Shown piece after piece: positions 48,903 through 60,500 of a stretch of DNA of 64,000 nt; the stretch's first letter is position 1; each line of letters opens with the position of its first letter. Location of the stretch: contig JAEMQS010000010.1 in NCBI GenBank assembly GCA_016463765.1, positions 26,562 to 90,561 on the forward strand. Reading direction: 5' to 3'. The notes beneath the pieces were generated by a model, which worked only from the letters and a program-made list of their open reading frames with translations, made no database searches and was not told the DNA's origin. A program made the translations under genes and the position numbers. The DNA comes from Solirubrobacteraceae bacterium. Lineage in GTDB: Bacteria; Actinomycetota; Thermoleophilia; Solirubrobacterales; Solirubrobacteraceae.

Positions 48903-51794
48903 ATGCACGCCTCTCGAACGCTTCTCAGCCTGCTGCTCGCTGCCCTCGCGCTGTGCGCGTTCGGCGCGCCGTCGGCGTGGGGGTGGGGGGTCGAGGCGCA
49001 GCGGACACTGCCTGGGGTGACGAATGCTGACCGGGCGGTGGTGGACAGCAATGGGGACATCTACCTGCTGGATCAGTTCGGTGCAGTGAACCCCGGTGGT
49101 GACCCGTATCCCGGCCATCAGTATTCGCTTCGGATCCTTCGCGTCAGCCCCGACCTGCAGACCGTGACGCAGGTCGGCCCGACGATCCAGGGTCGCTCCT
49201 TCAATCAGGTGACTGATCCGATCGACTTCACCCTGAGCGTCGGGGGTGACTTCGACCTGACCCCGGCCGGGCTCGCGATCGACCGTGAACGCCGGGTCCT
49301 GTACGTGTCGGCCGGCGACCGGATTGAGGCGCTGTCCCTCGGGAGTGGCGCGTGGCGGGCGGAGCCGTTCGTGGCCCCCGGCGCGGGAGCGTGGTTTAGC
49401 CGTCGCGTGGTACCGGGCGCCATGGCGGTCGACCCGGTCACCAACGAGGTGTTCGTTGCCGACGTGGCGGGCATCGGCAGCGGACTGGGTGACCCCGACG
49501 GCGCAGCCCGCATCCTGCGCGTCTCTCCGACTGGTGAGACGGTCAGCGAGATCCCGCTGAGTGCCGAGTGCGCGGCAGGCGAGGGCACAGCATGCCCCCT
49601 GGGTCGATTTGACGACGGGCTGAACGCCAGCTACTTCGGCGTCGGCGCCCACGCCCTCCATGTTGTCGGTGGCTCCAGTGGCCGCCGCCTCGCGTACCTG
49701 CACACGCGGCACAACCCGGGGTCGGGGCAGACGTTCGACCACCCCGAGCTGGGCTTCCTTGATCCAGCCAGTGATCCTGCATCACCGAGCGACGTGCTGG
49801 TTCCGGCGTTCCCGTCGCGACCGCTTGGCGGGAGGGAAGCGCAGGCCCTCGAGTTTGCGCCGATCCATAACGGCCTCGTCGCTCCCGTCTTGCCGTCCGC
49901 TGGTGTCGTGGGAGCCAGCGGACTCTTCGAGATGAACTCGGCAGGAACCGGGCGAGCGCGCTTCATGGCGTACGCGCCGACGTCCGGCGATACCTGCGCC
50001 CTGAAGCGTCGGAGCGTGCGCCTGGCCTCGGTGCCGGTCGGAGCCGACGACGCGCGGTTGGTCGTTGTCGAGGACAGCACGAGCACGAGTTCGGGTCCCG
50101 TTCGGGTGACGGTGCTTCGGCAAGGGGCGACAGGCTGTGCCGAGACCGTGTTTCCGTCGACCTCGCCCCCGGTCATCGGTCCAGCGCAGATCTCGGGTGT
50201 CAATGCCGCCGGTGACACCGAGACCGTCCCGGTCACGCCGGGTGGAACCGTGCGACTCAACATTCCGCGTGGCGCCGACGGTTCCCTGCCGAGCGAAGTC
50301 GGCAACGTGGAGTCCGTCAGATGGTCAGATCCTGACAACGGCGGGACGATCCCCTTTCCGTGGACCCGATGCGTCCAGCGACTGGGAAGCGGCCCCGCGA
50401 CGTCGCTGTACCACGACGGAGCGACCGGGTGCACGGATTTCGGTTCGATCCCGACAGCCGCGGTGCTCCGTCCGAGCCAGGCGACGATCGACGTGATCGA
50501 CGATGAGGGGGAAAGCGCCACGCTGGCCTTCCGGCTGGCCAGTCGTGACCCGCTGTCGGCCGGGCTGGACGTCCGCCCGGTGGAAGCGTCGCCCGGCAGA
50601 TTCAGGTTCACGATGGACGAGTTCTGCGAGGCACCTCCGTGCTCCTCCGCCGCGGAGTTCACCCAGCTCTCCCTCGGGCCCATTGACACGTGGACACTCG
50701 ACTTCGGGGATGGCGAGACCGTCTCCGGCGATTGGCGGAACATCCGCACGCCCGCGGAGCACGCGTACGCCGGTGACGGGACGTTTACCACCACCTTGAC
50801 GCTGAAAGCCGCAGGACAGCCCGACGCCGTCGCCACCAAGACCGTCACCGTCGCCCGCGGCGACACCAGCACGCCGATCGCGGATCTCGCTGCCGCTCCG
50901 GTGGGCGTCACGCAGGGCACACCGATCACGTTCACGCCGCGGAACACCGGTACAGGGACCGTCGCATCCTGGACGCTGTCGTTCGGTGACGGCGACGAGA
51001 CGTCCGGCACCGGCGACGACCTCCTTCCCGTCGCACATACCTATCGCACCACTGGGTCCTTCACCGCGCGCCTCGCGATCCAGCTGACGAACGGCCGGTC
51101 GGCCTCGACGACGCAGACCGTCACGGTGACCGAGCCGGAGAAGCAGCAGGTGCCCGGACAGGTCGCCATCAAGTCGTGCCTGACACCCTTCGGGATCCCG
51201 CTGAGCATCCTCGGCTTGGGCGATCAGAGCCTCTGCACGGCGGACGTATGTGACCTCGACCTCGCGCAGCTCGGCCTCACCAACATGGGGATCGAACGAC
51301 CCGCGCGATGCAGCGCTGCCGGTGGAGGTGCGGAGCTCGAGGGCGCTGGCGAGGCGGTTGCCCCGATCGGTGCGCGCGGGCGGATCGCGTCCTCACGTCT
51401 GACGCTCGGGCGTGACGGTCGCATCGCGATCCGCGTCCGCTGTCTGGAGGGCGCAGGCACCTGCGCCGGCACGGTCGCACTTGACCTGCGGCCGGCCACG
51501 GGTGGCTCTCGGCGGCTCGGCACGGTCCGCTTCAGCCGCCTGCCCGTCGGTGCGCGCCGGACGCTGCGCGTCCGGCCGGCGGCCGCGGCGCGGGCCGCGC
51601 TGGTCACCGAGATCAGCAGGCGCCTGCGACGGGGTCAGCGCGCGGCGGTCCGGCTGAAGCTCTCGCCGAGCGCGACGCCCGCGAGCATCACGCGCCCATC
51701 GGCACAGACGACCGCAGGCACCATCTCGGCCTCACGGTCGACGGTCCGCGCCCTCAGCAAGCGAACGGCGACCAAGCGCCGGACCCGGACGTGA
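48903..51794 (+). CDS. large exported protein with PKD-like domains
   Basis: Signal peptide; WTLDFGDGETVSGD and WTLSFGDGDETSGT PKD motifs. Confidence 0.8.
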   Translation: MHASRTLLSLLLAALALCAFGAPSAWGWGVEAQRTLPGVTNADRAVVDSNGDIYLLDQFGAVNPGGDPYPGHQYSLRILRVSPDLQTVTQVGPTIQGRSFNQVTDPIDFTLSVGGDFDLTPAGLAIDRERRVLYVSAGDRIEALSLGSGAWRAEPFVAPGAGAWFSRRVVPGAMAVDPVTNEVFVADVAGIGSGLGDPDGAARILRVSPTGETVSEIPLSAECAAGEGTACPLGRFDDGLNASYFGVGAHALHVVGGSSGRRLAYLHTRHNPGSGQTFDHPELGFLDPASDPASPSDVLVPAFPSRPLGGREAQALEFAPIHNGLVAPVLPSAGVVGASGLFEMNSAGTGRARFMAYAPTSGDTCALKRRSVRLASVPVGADDARLVVVEDSTSTSSGPVRVTVLRQGATGCAETVFPSTSPPVIGPAQISGVNAAGDTETVPVTPGGTVRLNIPRGADGSLPSEVGNVESVRWSDPDNGGTIPFPWTRCVQRLGSGPATSLYHDGATGCTDFGSIPTAAVLRPSQATIDVIDDEGESATLAFRLASRDPLSAGLDVRPVEASPGRFRFTMDEFCEAPPCSSAAEFTQLSLGPIDTWTLDFGDGETVSGDWRNIRTPAEHAYAGDGTFTTTLTLKAAGQPDAVATKTVTVARGDTSTPIADLAAAPVGVTQGTPITFTPRNTGTGTVASWTLSFGDGDETSGTGDDLLPVAHTYRTTGSFTARLAIQLTNGRSASTTQTVTVTEPEKQQVPGQVAIKSCLTPFGIPLSILGLGDQSLCTADVCDLDLAQLGLTNMGIERPARCSAAGGGAELEGAGEAVAPIGARGRIASSRLTLGRDGRIAIRVRCLEGAGTCAGTVALDLRPATGGSRRLGTVRFSRLPVGARRTLRVRPAAAARAALVTEISRRLRRGQRAAVRLKLSPSATPASITRPSAQTTAGTISASRSTVRALSKRTATKRRTRT

Positions 51795-53740
51795 GCCGTG
51801 ATGTGCGACAGGCTCGGTCGCTGCTCGCGATGCTCGCCGGGACCGTGGGGCTCCTGATGGCGGCTCCCGCCGGCGCCGGTGCAGAGGTGCTGCCTGCGGT
51901 GACGCTGGACGGCCCCAGCGCGGAGGTCATCGACCTCGGTGGCGTCGCGATGGCCGAGGACGGGACGGGCGGCGTGGTCTACCGGCGCCGCGTGGATGGC
52001 CGGATCCGCGTGTACGTCGCGCAGTACTCCAACAGCCGTTGGTGGCCGGCCCGCAGGGTCGACATCGGCCAGCAGTTCGACTCGAGCTGGCCGAGGATCG
52101 CCGCGGCCACGGGTGGGCGCCTCCTGGTCACCTGGGTCCAGCGCGTGGGACGGCGTGCGAACGGCAGCTATGTGGATGCGATGTACGCCGCATGGCGGGC
52201 GCCCGGGGCATCGAGCTTCACGCGCCCGCGGCCTGTGGATCTGAATCTCGGCGAGGCCAACGCCGTCCATCCGTCACTGACCATGGCCGCGAACGGCGGA
52301 GCCGCGCTGCTGAGCTACGTCGTCACGAGCACGGACGTCGCGCAGCCGGGCTTGGTCAACGCCGAGTACCGACTCGCGCGCTTCGGCGGCGGGCTGCGCT
52401 GGTCGCGGCTGCCGTCCCCGCGGCGAAGTGCCCGGCCGCTGCGGGCGGTGACCGCCGCCACCGCGCCAAAGGTCGCCATGGATGCCATCGGCAACGCCAT
52501 CGTCGGGTACATCGAGCCCGACGACGACGGCGTCGAGCGGGTGTACGCCCGCCGGGTCTTCTCGTCCGACATGTCGCTGGTCCCGTTGCAGGCCAGCCCG
52601 ATGGAGGTCGACGGGCGCCGGGTGACCGGTCCGGCGGATCAGTTCGCCGTCGGGATCGGCGGCTTCGGCGAAGGCATCGTCCTGGTCCGCCAGCAGCTCG
52701 ACGCGGCCGGTGGCGCGCCCGAGGCGTTCGTGAACACGCTGCCGCCGGTTTTCTCCGAGGGCGCCCTGGCGCTTCGTGGCGCCGTGCGCCTGCCTATGCC
52801 CGCGCCGGGCACGCCCGACGGACTTGCGGCCGGGACCTGGTCGGACGGCGGCGGATTCCGCCTCGCCTTCGGGCTGGGGAGCACGACGGTCCTCGGGGCG
52901 GGTGCCGGCGAGGGCACGTCCTTCTCGGCCGCGACCCGGCTGGGGACAGCGGGCAACCGGGCGATCGGGGAACCGCGCCTGGCCATGGGGCCGAAAGGCT
53001 CCGGTGTGCTGGCCCGCCGCCTCGACATCGGCGACCAGCACGGCGTCGAGATCCGCGAGATCCCCGTCCAGGGCCTCTCCCGCCGCGCGCAGGTCAGCGC
53101 TGAGGGGGGCGGCCTGGTGACCGACTTCGAGGTCGGTGGGTCGAACCTGGGAGACGCCATCGTCGCGTTTCGGTCGGGATCGTCGTCGCGCGGTTCGATC
53201 GCCGCGACGGTCGTCGACGCCCCGCCGCTGGCGTTCGCCGCCACGGCGCCGACCGGGTGGGTCCGGCCCTCTCAGGCCCGGGTGAGCTGGGAACCGGCGC
53301 GCAACGCGATCCGCGGGGTGACGTACGAGGTGCTGCTGGACGGGCAGATCACCGGGCGTCCGACGGGCGCGCGGGCACGCGTGATCGAGCGGCGCGGACT
53401 GGAGGACGGCAGCCACGGCGTGCAGATCCGTGCGACGGACATGCGCGGGCAGCGGGTCGTCTCCAACCGTGTTGCGCTCCGTGTCGATGGCACCGCGCCG
53501 CAGCTCTCCGTCTCCCGTCGTGGCGGCCGGCGTGTCACGGTGCGGATCAACGACAGGAACCGCTCGGGCATGGACACGGAGCGCTCGACGATCGCTTGGG
53601 GGGACGGCACCGGCCGGTCGGCCGCGGCGAGCGTGAAGTCCCACCGCTACCCGCGTCGCGGCCGCTTCATCATCACCACGACGCTGCGCGACCGGGCAGG
53701 CAACAGCGAGACACGTCGCACCGCGGTGACCGTCCGATGA
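51791..53740 (+). CDS. exported protein, hypothetical, with C-terminal PKD-like segment
   Basis: Signal peptide-like N-terminus LAMLAGTVGLLMAAPAGAGA; STIAWGDGTGRSAAASVKSHRYPRRGRFIITTTLRDRAGN. Confidence 0.75.
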   Translation: MSRDVRQARSLLAMLAGTVGLLMAAPAGAGAEVLPAVTLDGPSAEVIDLGGVAMAEDGTGGVVYRRRVDGRIRVYVAQYSNSRWWPARRVDIGQQFDSSWPRIAAATGGRLLVTWVQRVGRRANGSYVDAMYAAWRAPGASSFTRPRPVDLNLGEANAVHPSLTMAANGGAALLSYVVTSTDVAQPGLVNAEYRLARFGGGLRWSRLPSPRRSARPLRAVTAATAPKVAMDAIGNAIVGYIEPDDDGVERVYARRVFSSDMSLVPLQASPMEVDGRRVTGPADQFAVGIGGFGEGIVLVRQQLDAAGGAPEAFVNTLPPVFSEGALALRGAVRLPMPAPGTPDGLAAGTWSDGGGFRLAFGLGSTTVLGAGAGEGTSFSAATRLGTAGNRAIGEPRLAMGPKGSGVLARRLDIGDQHGVEIREIPVQGLSRRAQVSAEGGGLVTDFEVGGSNLGDAIVAFRSGSSSRGSIAATVVDAPPLAFAATAPTGWVRPSQARVSWEPARNAIRGVTYEVLLDGQITGRPTGARARVIERRGLEDGSHGVQIRATDMRGQRVVSNRVALRVDGTAPQLSVSRRGGRRVTVRINDRNRSGMDTERSTIAWGDGTGRSAAASVKSHRYPRRGRFIITTTLRDRAGNSETRRTAVTVR

Positions 53741-55755
53741 GGATCCTCACGCTCATCGTTCTTGTCGTCCTGGGTGGGGCGGCACTCCCGACTGAGGCCT
53801 CCGCGCTGTGGAGCCGCGCGCGGATCATGTCCGCGACCCCGGCGGAGCTGGCGTTGTCACCGACCGGAGCGACCGGCCAGGCGATGAGCCCGCCGTCGAT
53901 CTCCGCCGACGGGCGGTACGTCGCCTTCGCGACGAGCGTCCGCAACCTCTTCGTCGGCGACGAAGAAGCCCTGCGCGAGACGGCGAACGGTGGCATCCTG
54001 CGTCGCGAGGTTGACGGCATCGCGCTCGACGTGGTCGCGCCGGGACCCCCACTCACCCAGCCGGGCAACGTATCGATCGGCGAGCAGCCGGCGATCAGCG
54101 CCGACGGCCGGTTCGTCGCGTTCACCAGCACGGTTGCGCTGGTCGCGGCGGACGACGACGGCACGGCCACGGACGTCTATGTCCGCGACATGAGCATCCC
54201 GCGCACTGCACCGGGCGCCTACGACCTCATCTCGGAGGGAGGGGAGCCGGGCGCACGCTTCGCGCTCACCGAGGGACACGGGCGCGCAGCCATGTCCGCC
54301 GACGGTCGGCACGTCCTGTTCACTGAGGTGGCGAGCACCGGGCGTTCTGTGCCGCTGGTCCTGCTCGACCGGGCCACGCGTCAGCGGATGACGGTCACCG
54401 ACACGGCCGCGCCCAGCGGCTTCTCAGGCGCTGCGCTGAGTGCGGACGGCCGGACGGTCGCGTGGGTGGACGGCGACCCGCGCACGCGCATCGGCCCCGA
54501 CGCGTACCTCCCCGGTGAACTCCCCCTCGGGGGAATGCCAGTGCGCGATCCCAGCCTCCCCACGTCCAACGCCGATCTCCTCTGGATGCGCTTGGCCGAA
54601 GGCCGGCCTCGGCGCGTGACCGGCTCGGGCGACGGTGAGAATCCTGCCTGCCCCGCCGGGGCGGTCCTCCCCCCAGACCCTCCGCCGACGGGGCCGCAGC
54701 CTCCGCGGGGCCCGTGCGATGGTCCGTTCGCCCAGGGGACACTCAACGAGAACGACACCCTGCCCGGGTTTGAATCCATCCGCCTGTCTGCCGACGGACG
54801 GAAGGTGGCATGGGTCTCCCCGCGCCCGTGGCGCGGGGGCCCGCCGGACGTCCTCGGGGCCAAGGACCTCTTCCTCCGCGACATGGAGTTGCCCGGCGGC
54901 CGCCGTGCGACGACGCGCGAGCTCACCCGGTTCACCGCGCTGACCGACGGCGTGCTCGCGGCGACGCTGGATGAGACGGGCACTGCTGCCGCGCTCACCA
55001 CCAGCACCCGATCCTGGCCGCTCCCGGTTCCGACCTTCATCGGTGCCTCGCTCCCGCCCACGCGCGCCCAGTTCGCCGACGTCTACGCGATGGATCTCAC
55101 GGCTGGGATCGTGGAACGCGTCACGTCGGGCTACGACGGTACGCCTGCCTCTGCGGCATCGGAGGCCGTGGACCTCACGCCGGGCGGCACCCGGGCCGCG
55201 CTGCGCTCCGCCGCGTCGAACCTCATCTTCGGCGACGCCAACGGCATCGACGACACCTTTGTCGCCGATCGGTTCCAGGAGAGCAGCGGGTCGCTGCCGC
55301 AGCAGCCGTTCACCGGCGCCTCCGGCGGCGTCGTGGCCAGGGTGTTCCCGGTATGGCGTCTCAGCGTGACCGTGTCGCGCGGCGGACGCGTGCTGTACGT
55401 CTACGCCCGGGTCCCGGGAGCCGGGACGATTCGTGCGACGGCGCGCTCCCGCACGAAGCAGCGCGGCCGACGGACCCAGCCGGTGGTCGCGGCGACGACG
55501 GGCCAGGCCCGGGACGCGGGCACCATTCGCCTCCGGCTGAAGCTGCGGACGAAGTACCTGTCCGCCGGCCGGCGCGGCGCGGGGTTGCCCGTGCGGATCA
55601 CCGTGCGATTCACACCACGTCGACCTGCAGGACAGCGATCGGTGACGACGCTCGAGCGGGTCAGGGTGAGCACCTTCCGGGTCCCGAAGGCCAAGAAGAC
55701 GAAGCAGAACAGAGCGAAGAAGCGCACGATGCGCTCGGCAGGGGGCAGGCGATGA
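53737..55755 (+). CDS. exported TolB/PD40-like beta-propeller protein
   Basis: Signal peptide; repeated ISADGRYVAFAT / ISADGRFVAFTS / MSADGRHVLFTE / LSADGRTVAWVD. Confidence 0.82.
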   Translation: MRILTLIVLVVLGGAALPTEASALWSRARIMSATPAELALSPTGATGQAMSPPSISADGRYVAFATSVRNLFVGDEEALRETANGGILRREVDGIALDVVAPGPPLTQPGNVSIGEQPAISADGRFVAFTSTVALVAADDDGTATDVYVRDMSIPRTAPGAYDLISEGGEPGARFALTEGHGRAAMSADGRHVLFTEVASTGRSVPLVLLDRATRQRMTVTDTAAPSGFSGAALSADGRTVAWVDGDPRTRIGPDAYLPGELPLGGMPVRDPSLPTSNADLLWMRLAEGRPRRVTGSGDGENPACPAGAVLPPDPPPTGPQPPRGPCDGPFAQGTLNENDTLPGFESIRLSADGRKVAWVSPRPWRGGPPDVLGAKDLFLRDMELPGGRRATTRELTRFTALTDGVLAATLDETGTAAALTTSTRSWPLPVPTFIGASLPPTRAQFADVYAMDLTAGIVERVTSGYDGTPASAASEAVDLTPGGTRAALRSAASNLIFGDANGIDDTFVADRFQESSGSLPQQPFTGASGGVVARVFPVWRLSVTVSRGGRVLYVYARVPGAGTIRATARSRTKQRGRRTQPVVAATTGQARDAGTIRLRLKLRTKYLSAGRRGAGLPVRITVRFTPRRPAGQRSVTTLERVRVSTFRVPKAKKTKQNRAKKRTMRSAGGRR

Positions 55756-57500
55756 AGCGCATCGGGATGCTGGCCATGGTGGCCGCTGTCTTGGCCTTGC
55801 CGGGAGTCGCGGTCGCAGCGCCCGAGTGGCGTCTCGAGCAGCCGCCGCCGCCGCCTGGGGCGCCCGGGCAGGGGCCTGTCGGCCAGCCCGCCGATCTGCA
55901 GTTCCTCGCCCCGAACTTCGGCCTCATGCTCGTCGACAACGAAGGGCTGGGCGGACGGAACCTGTTCGCATCCGGGCTGCTCGTCTTCGACGGCACCGGA
56001 TGGCGGCAACTCGCCACCGTGTGCGGTGGGCCGGCGCGGTCGTCGCGCATCGCGCTGGTGTCCGAGACGGAATGGTGGACGACCTCACGGGCCGTCAACG
56101 AACTCGACGGCAGGGTGCCGACAGACGGCGCGGCGACGCTGTGCCACTTCCGAGACGGCGTCGTCGCCTCCTCGTATGCCACGGCGCTGACCAACACCCT
56201 CAATCCGTACCCCGACATGAACGCCGCGGCGTGCCTCGGCCCGGCTGACTGCTGGTTCGGCGGTCCGGTCGTGAGCACGCCGAACCTCGGCACGTTCCTG
56301 CTGCACTGGAACGGCTCGGCCCTGACGCCCCGGCTGCACCCCCGGGCGCGTGCGGTCGCCGACATGGAGCCGCTCGGCGGGTCCGTGGTCGCGCCCGGAT
56401 CGGTCGGGTCGGGATTCGACGGGACGTCCTTCGCGCTCGATGGCACAGAGCTCCGCGTGCAGGGCGAGGTGGACCCCTTCGAGCCGAATGGGCCGCAGCT
56501 GCTGCGGCGCCTGCAGGGAGGTGCGGTGAGCGTGCTCGACTGGCCCCGCATCGACGAGGTCGAGCAGCTGGTCGACATCCGGGTGGCCGACAGCGCGGGC
56601 GGTGTGCTGTGGCTCGCGGGCCGCGACAGCCAGTCGTACGTCGCCGAGTCGGAGGACGGGCCGTTCCCGCAGCGCCGCGCGCCGTATCTCGCGCGGATGC
56701 GCGATGGTGACGCCGAGCCGACGGAGCTGACGCCGGGGGAGGACGGCCTGCAGCTCGGAGACGTCGTGAGTGATCTTGCGGTGCTCCCCGGAGGGGAGGG
56801 CGCGTGGGCTGCGATCCAGACCGAGCCCGCCGACCGCTCCCGGGCCATCGTCGCGCGGCTCGGCGCAGACGGAGAAGTGCTCGAACGCCGCGAGCTGCGC
56901 CGCCCGGATCTGGAGGTGGGGCAGGCATCGCGTATCGCGTGCCCGGCGGTTGACCAGTGCTGGATGGTCACGACCGAGGGCTGGGTGTACCGCCTGTCGG
57001 AGCCCGGGCTGGTGCTCCCTCAGAACACCTCGCCCGCGATCCAGCGCCTGATCACGGTGCGCCCCCGCGACGAGCGGACGCCGACGCTGCCGCCTGACAC
57101 GCTGGTGCGCGACGAGACACCGCCGTTCGTCGCGCCGCCGGCAGAGCCCGCGGCGCCGCCGGTCGAGGCGGTCGCGCCGAAGCCGCTGCCATCGCTCCTG
57201 CGTGTCATCGGCAAGCCGAAGATCGTGAAGACCAAGCGCGGCCGGCGCATCCACCTGCGCATCCAGGTCCGCCGCCGCGCGCGGGTGCAACTCGTGGGCC
57301 GACGGGGCGGACGGACCGTCGCGCGCACCGCCACGAAGACCTACCGGCCGGGCCGGTACACCCTGCGGATGAAGGCGTCCGTGCGTCGCTGGCCTACCGC
57401 GCTGCGTTTCGTGACGCGCGACCTCGAACTCCCACAGGGCTCCGGTGGCGGCGGCGAGGACGACGCCGGTGGTGGGACCGGGGACACGGTCACCACGTGA
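55752..57500 (+). CDS. exported protein, probable beta-propeller, hypothetical
   Basis: Signal peptide MKRIGMLAMVAAVLALPGVAVAA; repeated W/G-rich segments; ATGA overlap. Confidence 0.75.
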   Translation: MKRIGMLAMVAAVLALPGVAVAAPEWRLEQPPPPPGAPGQGPVGQPADLQFLAPNFGLMLVDNEGLGGRNLFASGLLVFDGTGWRQLATVCGGPARSSRIALVSETEWWTTSRAVNELDGRVPTDGAATLCHFRDGVVASSYATALTNTLNPYPDMNAAACLGPADCWFGGPVVSTPNLGTFLLHWNGSALTPRLHPRARAVADMEPLGGSVVAPGSVGSGFDGTSFALDGTELRVQGEVDPFEPNGPQLLRRLQGGAVSVLDWPRIDEVEQLVDIRVADSAGGVLWLAGRDSQSYVAESEDGPFPQRRAPYLARMRDGDAEPTELTPGEDGLQLGDVVSDLAVLPGGEGAWAAIQTEPADRSRAIVARLGADGEVLERRELRRPDLEVGQASRIACPAVDQCWMVTTEGWVYRLSEPGLVLPQNTSPAIQRLITVRPRDERTPTLPPDTLVRDETPPFVAPPAEPAAPPVEAVAPKPLPSLLRVIGKPKIVKTKRGRRIHLRIQVRRRARVQLVGRRGGRTVARTATKTYRPGRYTLRMKASVRRWPTALRFVTRDLELPQGSGGGGEDDAGGGTGDTVTT

Positions 57501-60500
57501 TGCGTCGAGCCGCTGATCACCTGCTCGCGCGCCGGCGAGGCGCGCGAGGACGCGGGCCGCTGGTCGCAGCCGTCCTGTTCGCCGTGACCGCCGCGCTCGC
57601 CTGGCCGGGCGCCGGCGCGACGCAGACGGGGTTCGTCACCCCTTTCAGCTGGCCCGTGACCGGGCTCCCCGGGCAGTACGTCGCTCCGCTGGGTGAGGCG
57701 CCCCTGAGCGCGCCCGGCGAGATCTGGGGCATCGCCCAGACACAGGGCGTCACCACGCGTGACGGCCGGTCGGGTACCGGCAAGCTGGCCCTCGTGCGCC
57801 AGCGTGGCGACGGCGCGTGGCAGTACGTCAGTCGCGCGCGCTCCCTGACCGGGGGGGACCTGAACTTCTCCCTGGGCGGGACCGGCCCGGCGCACGGACG
57901 GGTCACACCCCGAGGTGGCGTGGTCGTCGCGGTCTCAGCTGACTCGGGAAAGCTGCTCGTCCGCCGTCCGAACGGCGAGTTGCGCGAGGTCGCCGACCCG
58001 GACGACGCGCTGCTCGGCAGCCGCAGGTTTCTCGGCGTCGGCCGGGTGACGTTCGCGGCGTTCGACGAGGGCTCTGAGGTCGGCGCGTACGTCGCTCCGC
58101 TGGCCGCCGTCGAGGACGAGGTCCTCCGGTATGACGGGTCGGCATGGAGCAAGGAGCCGGTGGACGTGGCCGGGGCGCCGGCCCGCTTCACCATCGGCGC
58201 GATCGCGGTCGGGTCGGATGGCGCGTGGCTGGTTGGCTCGGATGGCAGCGGACTCACGCTCTTCCGGCGGGACCCCTCCGCAGCTGGAGGGCCCGCATGG
58301 AAGCCGGTGACCATCGCCGGCATGCCCGCGTTCACCACCACGTCGGCTGCCCGGCCGCTCACGCACCCGGCCGAGGGACTCACCGCGACGGACGGCCGCC
58401 TGTGGGTCGACGGCGCAGTCGTCAAGGACGGAACGGAGTACACGTTCACGCTCGCCGTCGATACCCGGAGCCAACGCGTCGACCGGAGTTGGTGCAACGC
58501 GCCGGGGCTCTGCGACGGGCCGCTGGAGTTCGAGCTCGCGGCCGGGCCCGAACCCGGCGGCGACGGCGACATCGCCGCGGATGACAGCACGCGAGACCTC
58601 GGCTACCGCTCCTTTGCCTGGCCCGGCGGAACCTATGGGACGCGCGTCGTCACCAATCCGCGTGTCGATGGCGCTGCCGACCCGGACAGCTACGGGGCGT
58701 TCGACGGGGCATCGTTCCTGCGGGTCAAGACCAGCGGCCGGCGCTCGGTCTCGTCCGGGTCGCTGCGTGCATCCGGCGCATTCACCAGCGTCACGAACGG
58801 GTGGCTGACCCAGTCCGAGCGCTCCATCATCCGCGTGGCGCCCGTGGCATCCGCGCCGCGGCTGCAGGCCTACCCGCTCCCGGTTCGCCGCCCGCTCAAG
58901 GCCGTCGCCGCCGAGCCGGGGCGGTCACCCGCCGATTCCGCGGCGGGCGCGCTCGCCGTCGGGTACGGGGGGCAGGTCCTGCGCTTCAACCCCGTGCAGG
59001 GCTGGCTGCCCGAGCCCCTCCCATCCGGATCGGGGCGCGCCACTCCACAGCTCAACGCGGTCGCCTGGCCGGAGTTGCGCCGGGCGCACGCGGTGGGGGA
59101 GAAGGGCGCGATGTGGCTGTACCGCGCGGAGGCCGGCCTCTGGGAGCGCGACGAGGGCGCGCCGCTGGACACGTCGGAGGACCGGTTCGTCGGCATCGCC
59201 TTCCAGCCCGGCAACCCCGATCGCGGATACGCCGTGGCCCAGGAGGGCAGGATCCTGCGCTACGGCAAGTCCTGGGAACAGGAGACCGCTCCTTCGGTCG
59301 GCGAACTCTTCGGCGTCGCCTTTGCGGGCAACCAGGCCATGATCGTGGGGGCGAGCGGCCTGCTGGTCAACGATGGCGGCGAATGGCGGGTGGACGAGCA
59401 GGTCCGCGAGCTGCTGGCCCGAGACGGTGTCGGCACAAGGGACCAGCCGTTGCTCGCCGTGGCCGGCCTCCCCGACGGCGGGGCCGTGGTCGCCGGTGAT
59501 CGCATCGTGCTCGTTCGTGACAGCGCAACCTCGCCGTGGCGCCTCAGCGAACACCCTGTCGACGGGGTCGTGACAGCGGTCAGTGCCGTTCGCGACGGGT
59601 CGACCGTCCGTGCGGTGGCCATCGCCGTCCCCGATCCGGGTGAACTCCAGCGCCAGGAGCTCGATGTCATCGTGAACCTGCCCGGAGAGCCGGACCAGCT
59701 GCAACGCGACCGCCGGACGTGGTCCTACGGCGTCGTCATGCGCGAGACCCCTGACGGCTGGGTCGACGACGAACGCTCAGCGTACGCGCTGTCGGAGTAC
59801 CGCGACTGCCCGTACACCCCTGAGGGCGCGATCGGCCTGACCCTCGACGAGCGGGGCGAGGGCTGGATCGTCGGCGGCGAGACGGGTCAGATCTCGGCTT
59901 TTCGATGCGAGTTGCAGGGGCTCGGCAGCTCCACGGATGTGCGGGCCGCCGCGCAGACCGCCCAGGTCTGGCGCTACGGAGCCGCCCCGGCCGCGCCGCC
60001 GGGGATCGACCGCGTCCAGCCGGTCCAGGCAGCCGGGCCGGCCCGGCTGCTCTTCGGCGGCCACGCGCAGTGCCAGGCGGCGTGCGCGGCGCTCGACCGG
60101 GTCGGCATCGGGCCGGATCGGTACCTCGGAGCGGCGATCGACGTCGCGTCCACGATGCATCCCACGCCGGGCGGGCCTCGCGCCCTGATCTACACCGGCA
60201 CCCGGGTGGCGACGGGAACGACCGCCGGTGCGCTGAGTGCGGAGCTGGCCCGCTACGCGCAGCTCATCGGCTCGGCCAGCGGGCGGATCCCGACCTACGT
60301 CGCTCCGTCGGCGACGGACGCCGGGCTGGATTCGCCGGCCTTCCGCGCCGCGTTCGCGGGCCTCCCGGCGCCACAGGGAGGTGGGGCGTCAGGATCGATC
60401 GCGCCCGGCACGGGCGAGGCGGGCTCCGGCGCGAAGACGTTCTTCGCCATGGACACGACCGGTCCCGAAGGGACGCTGCGGGTCATCATGATCAACAACG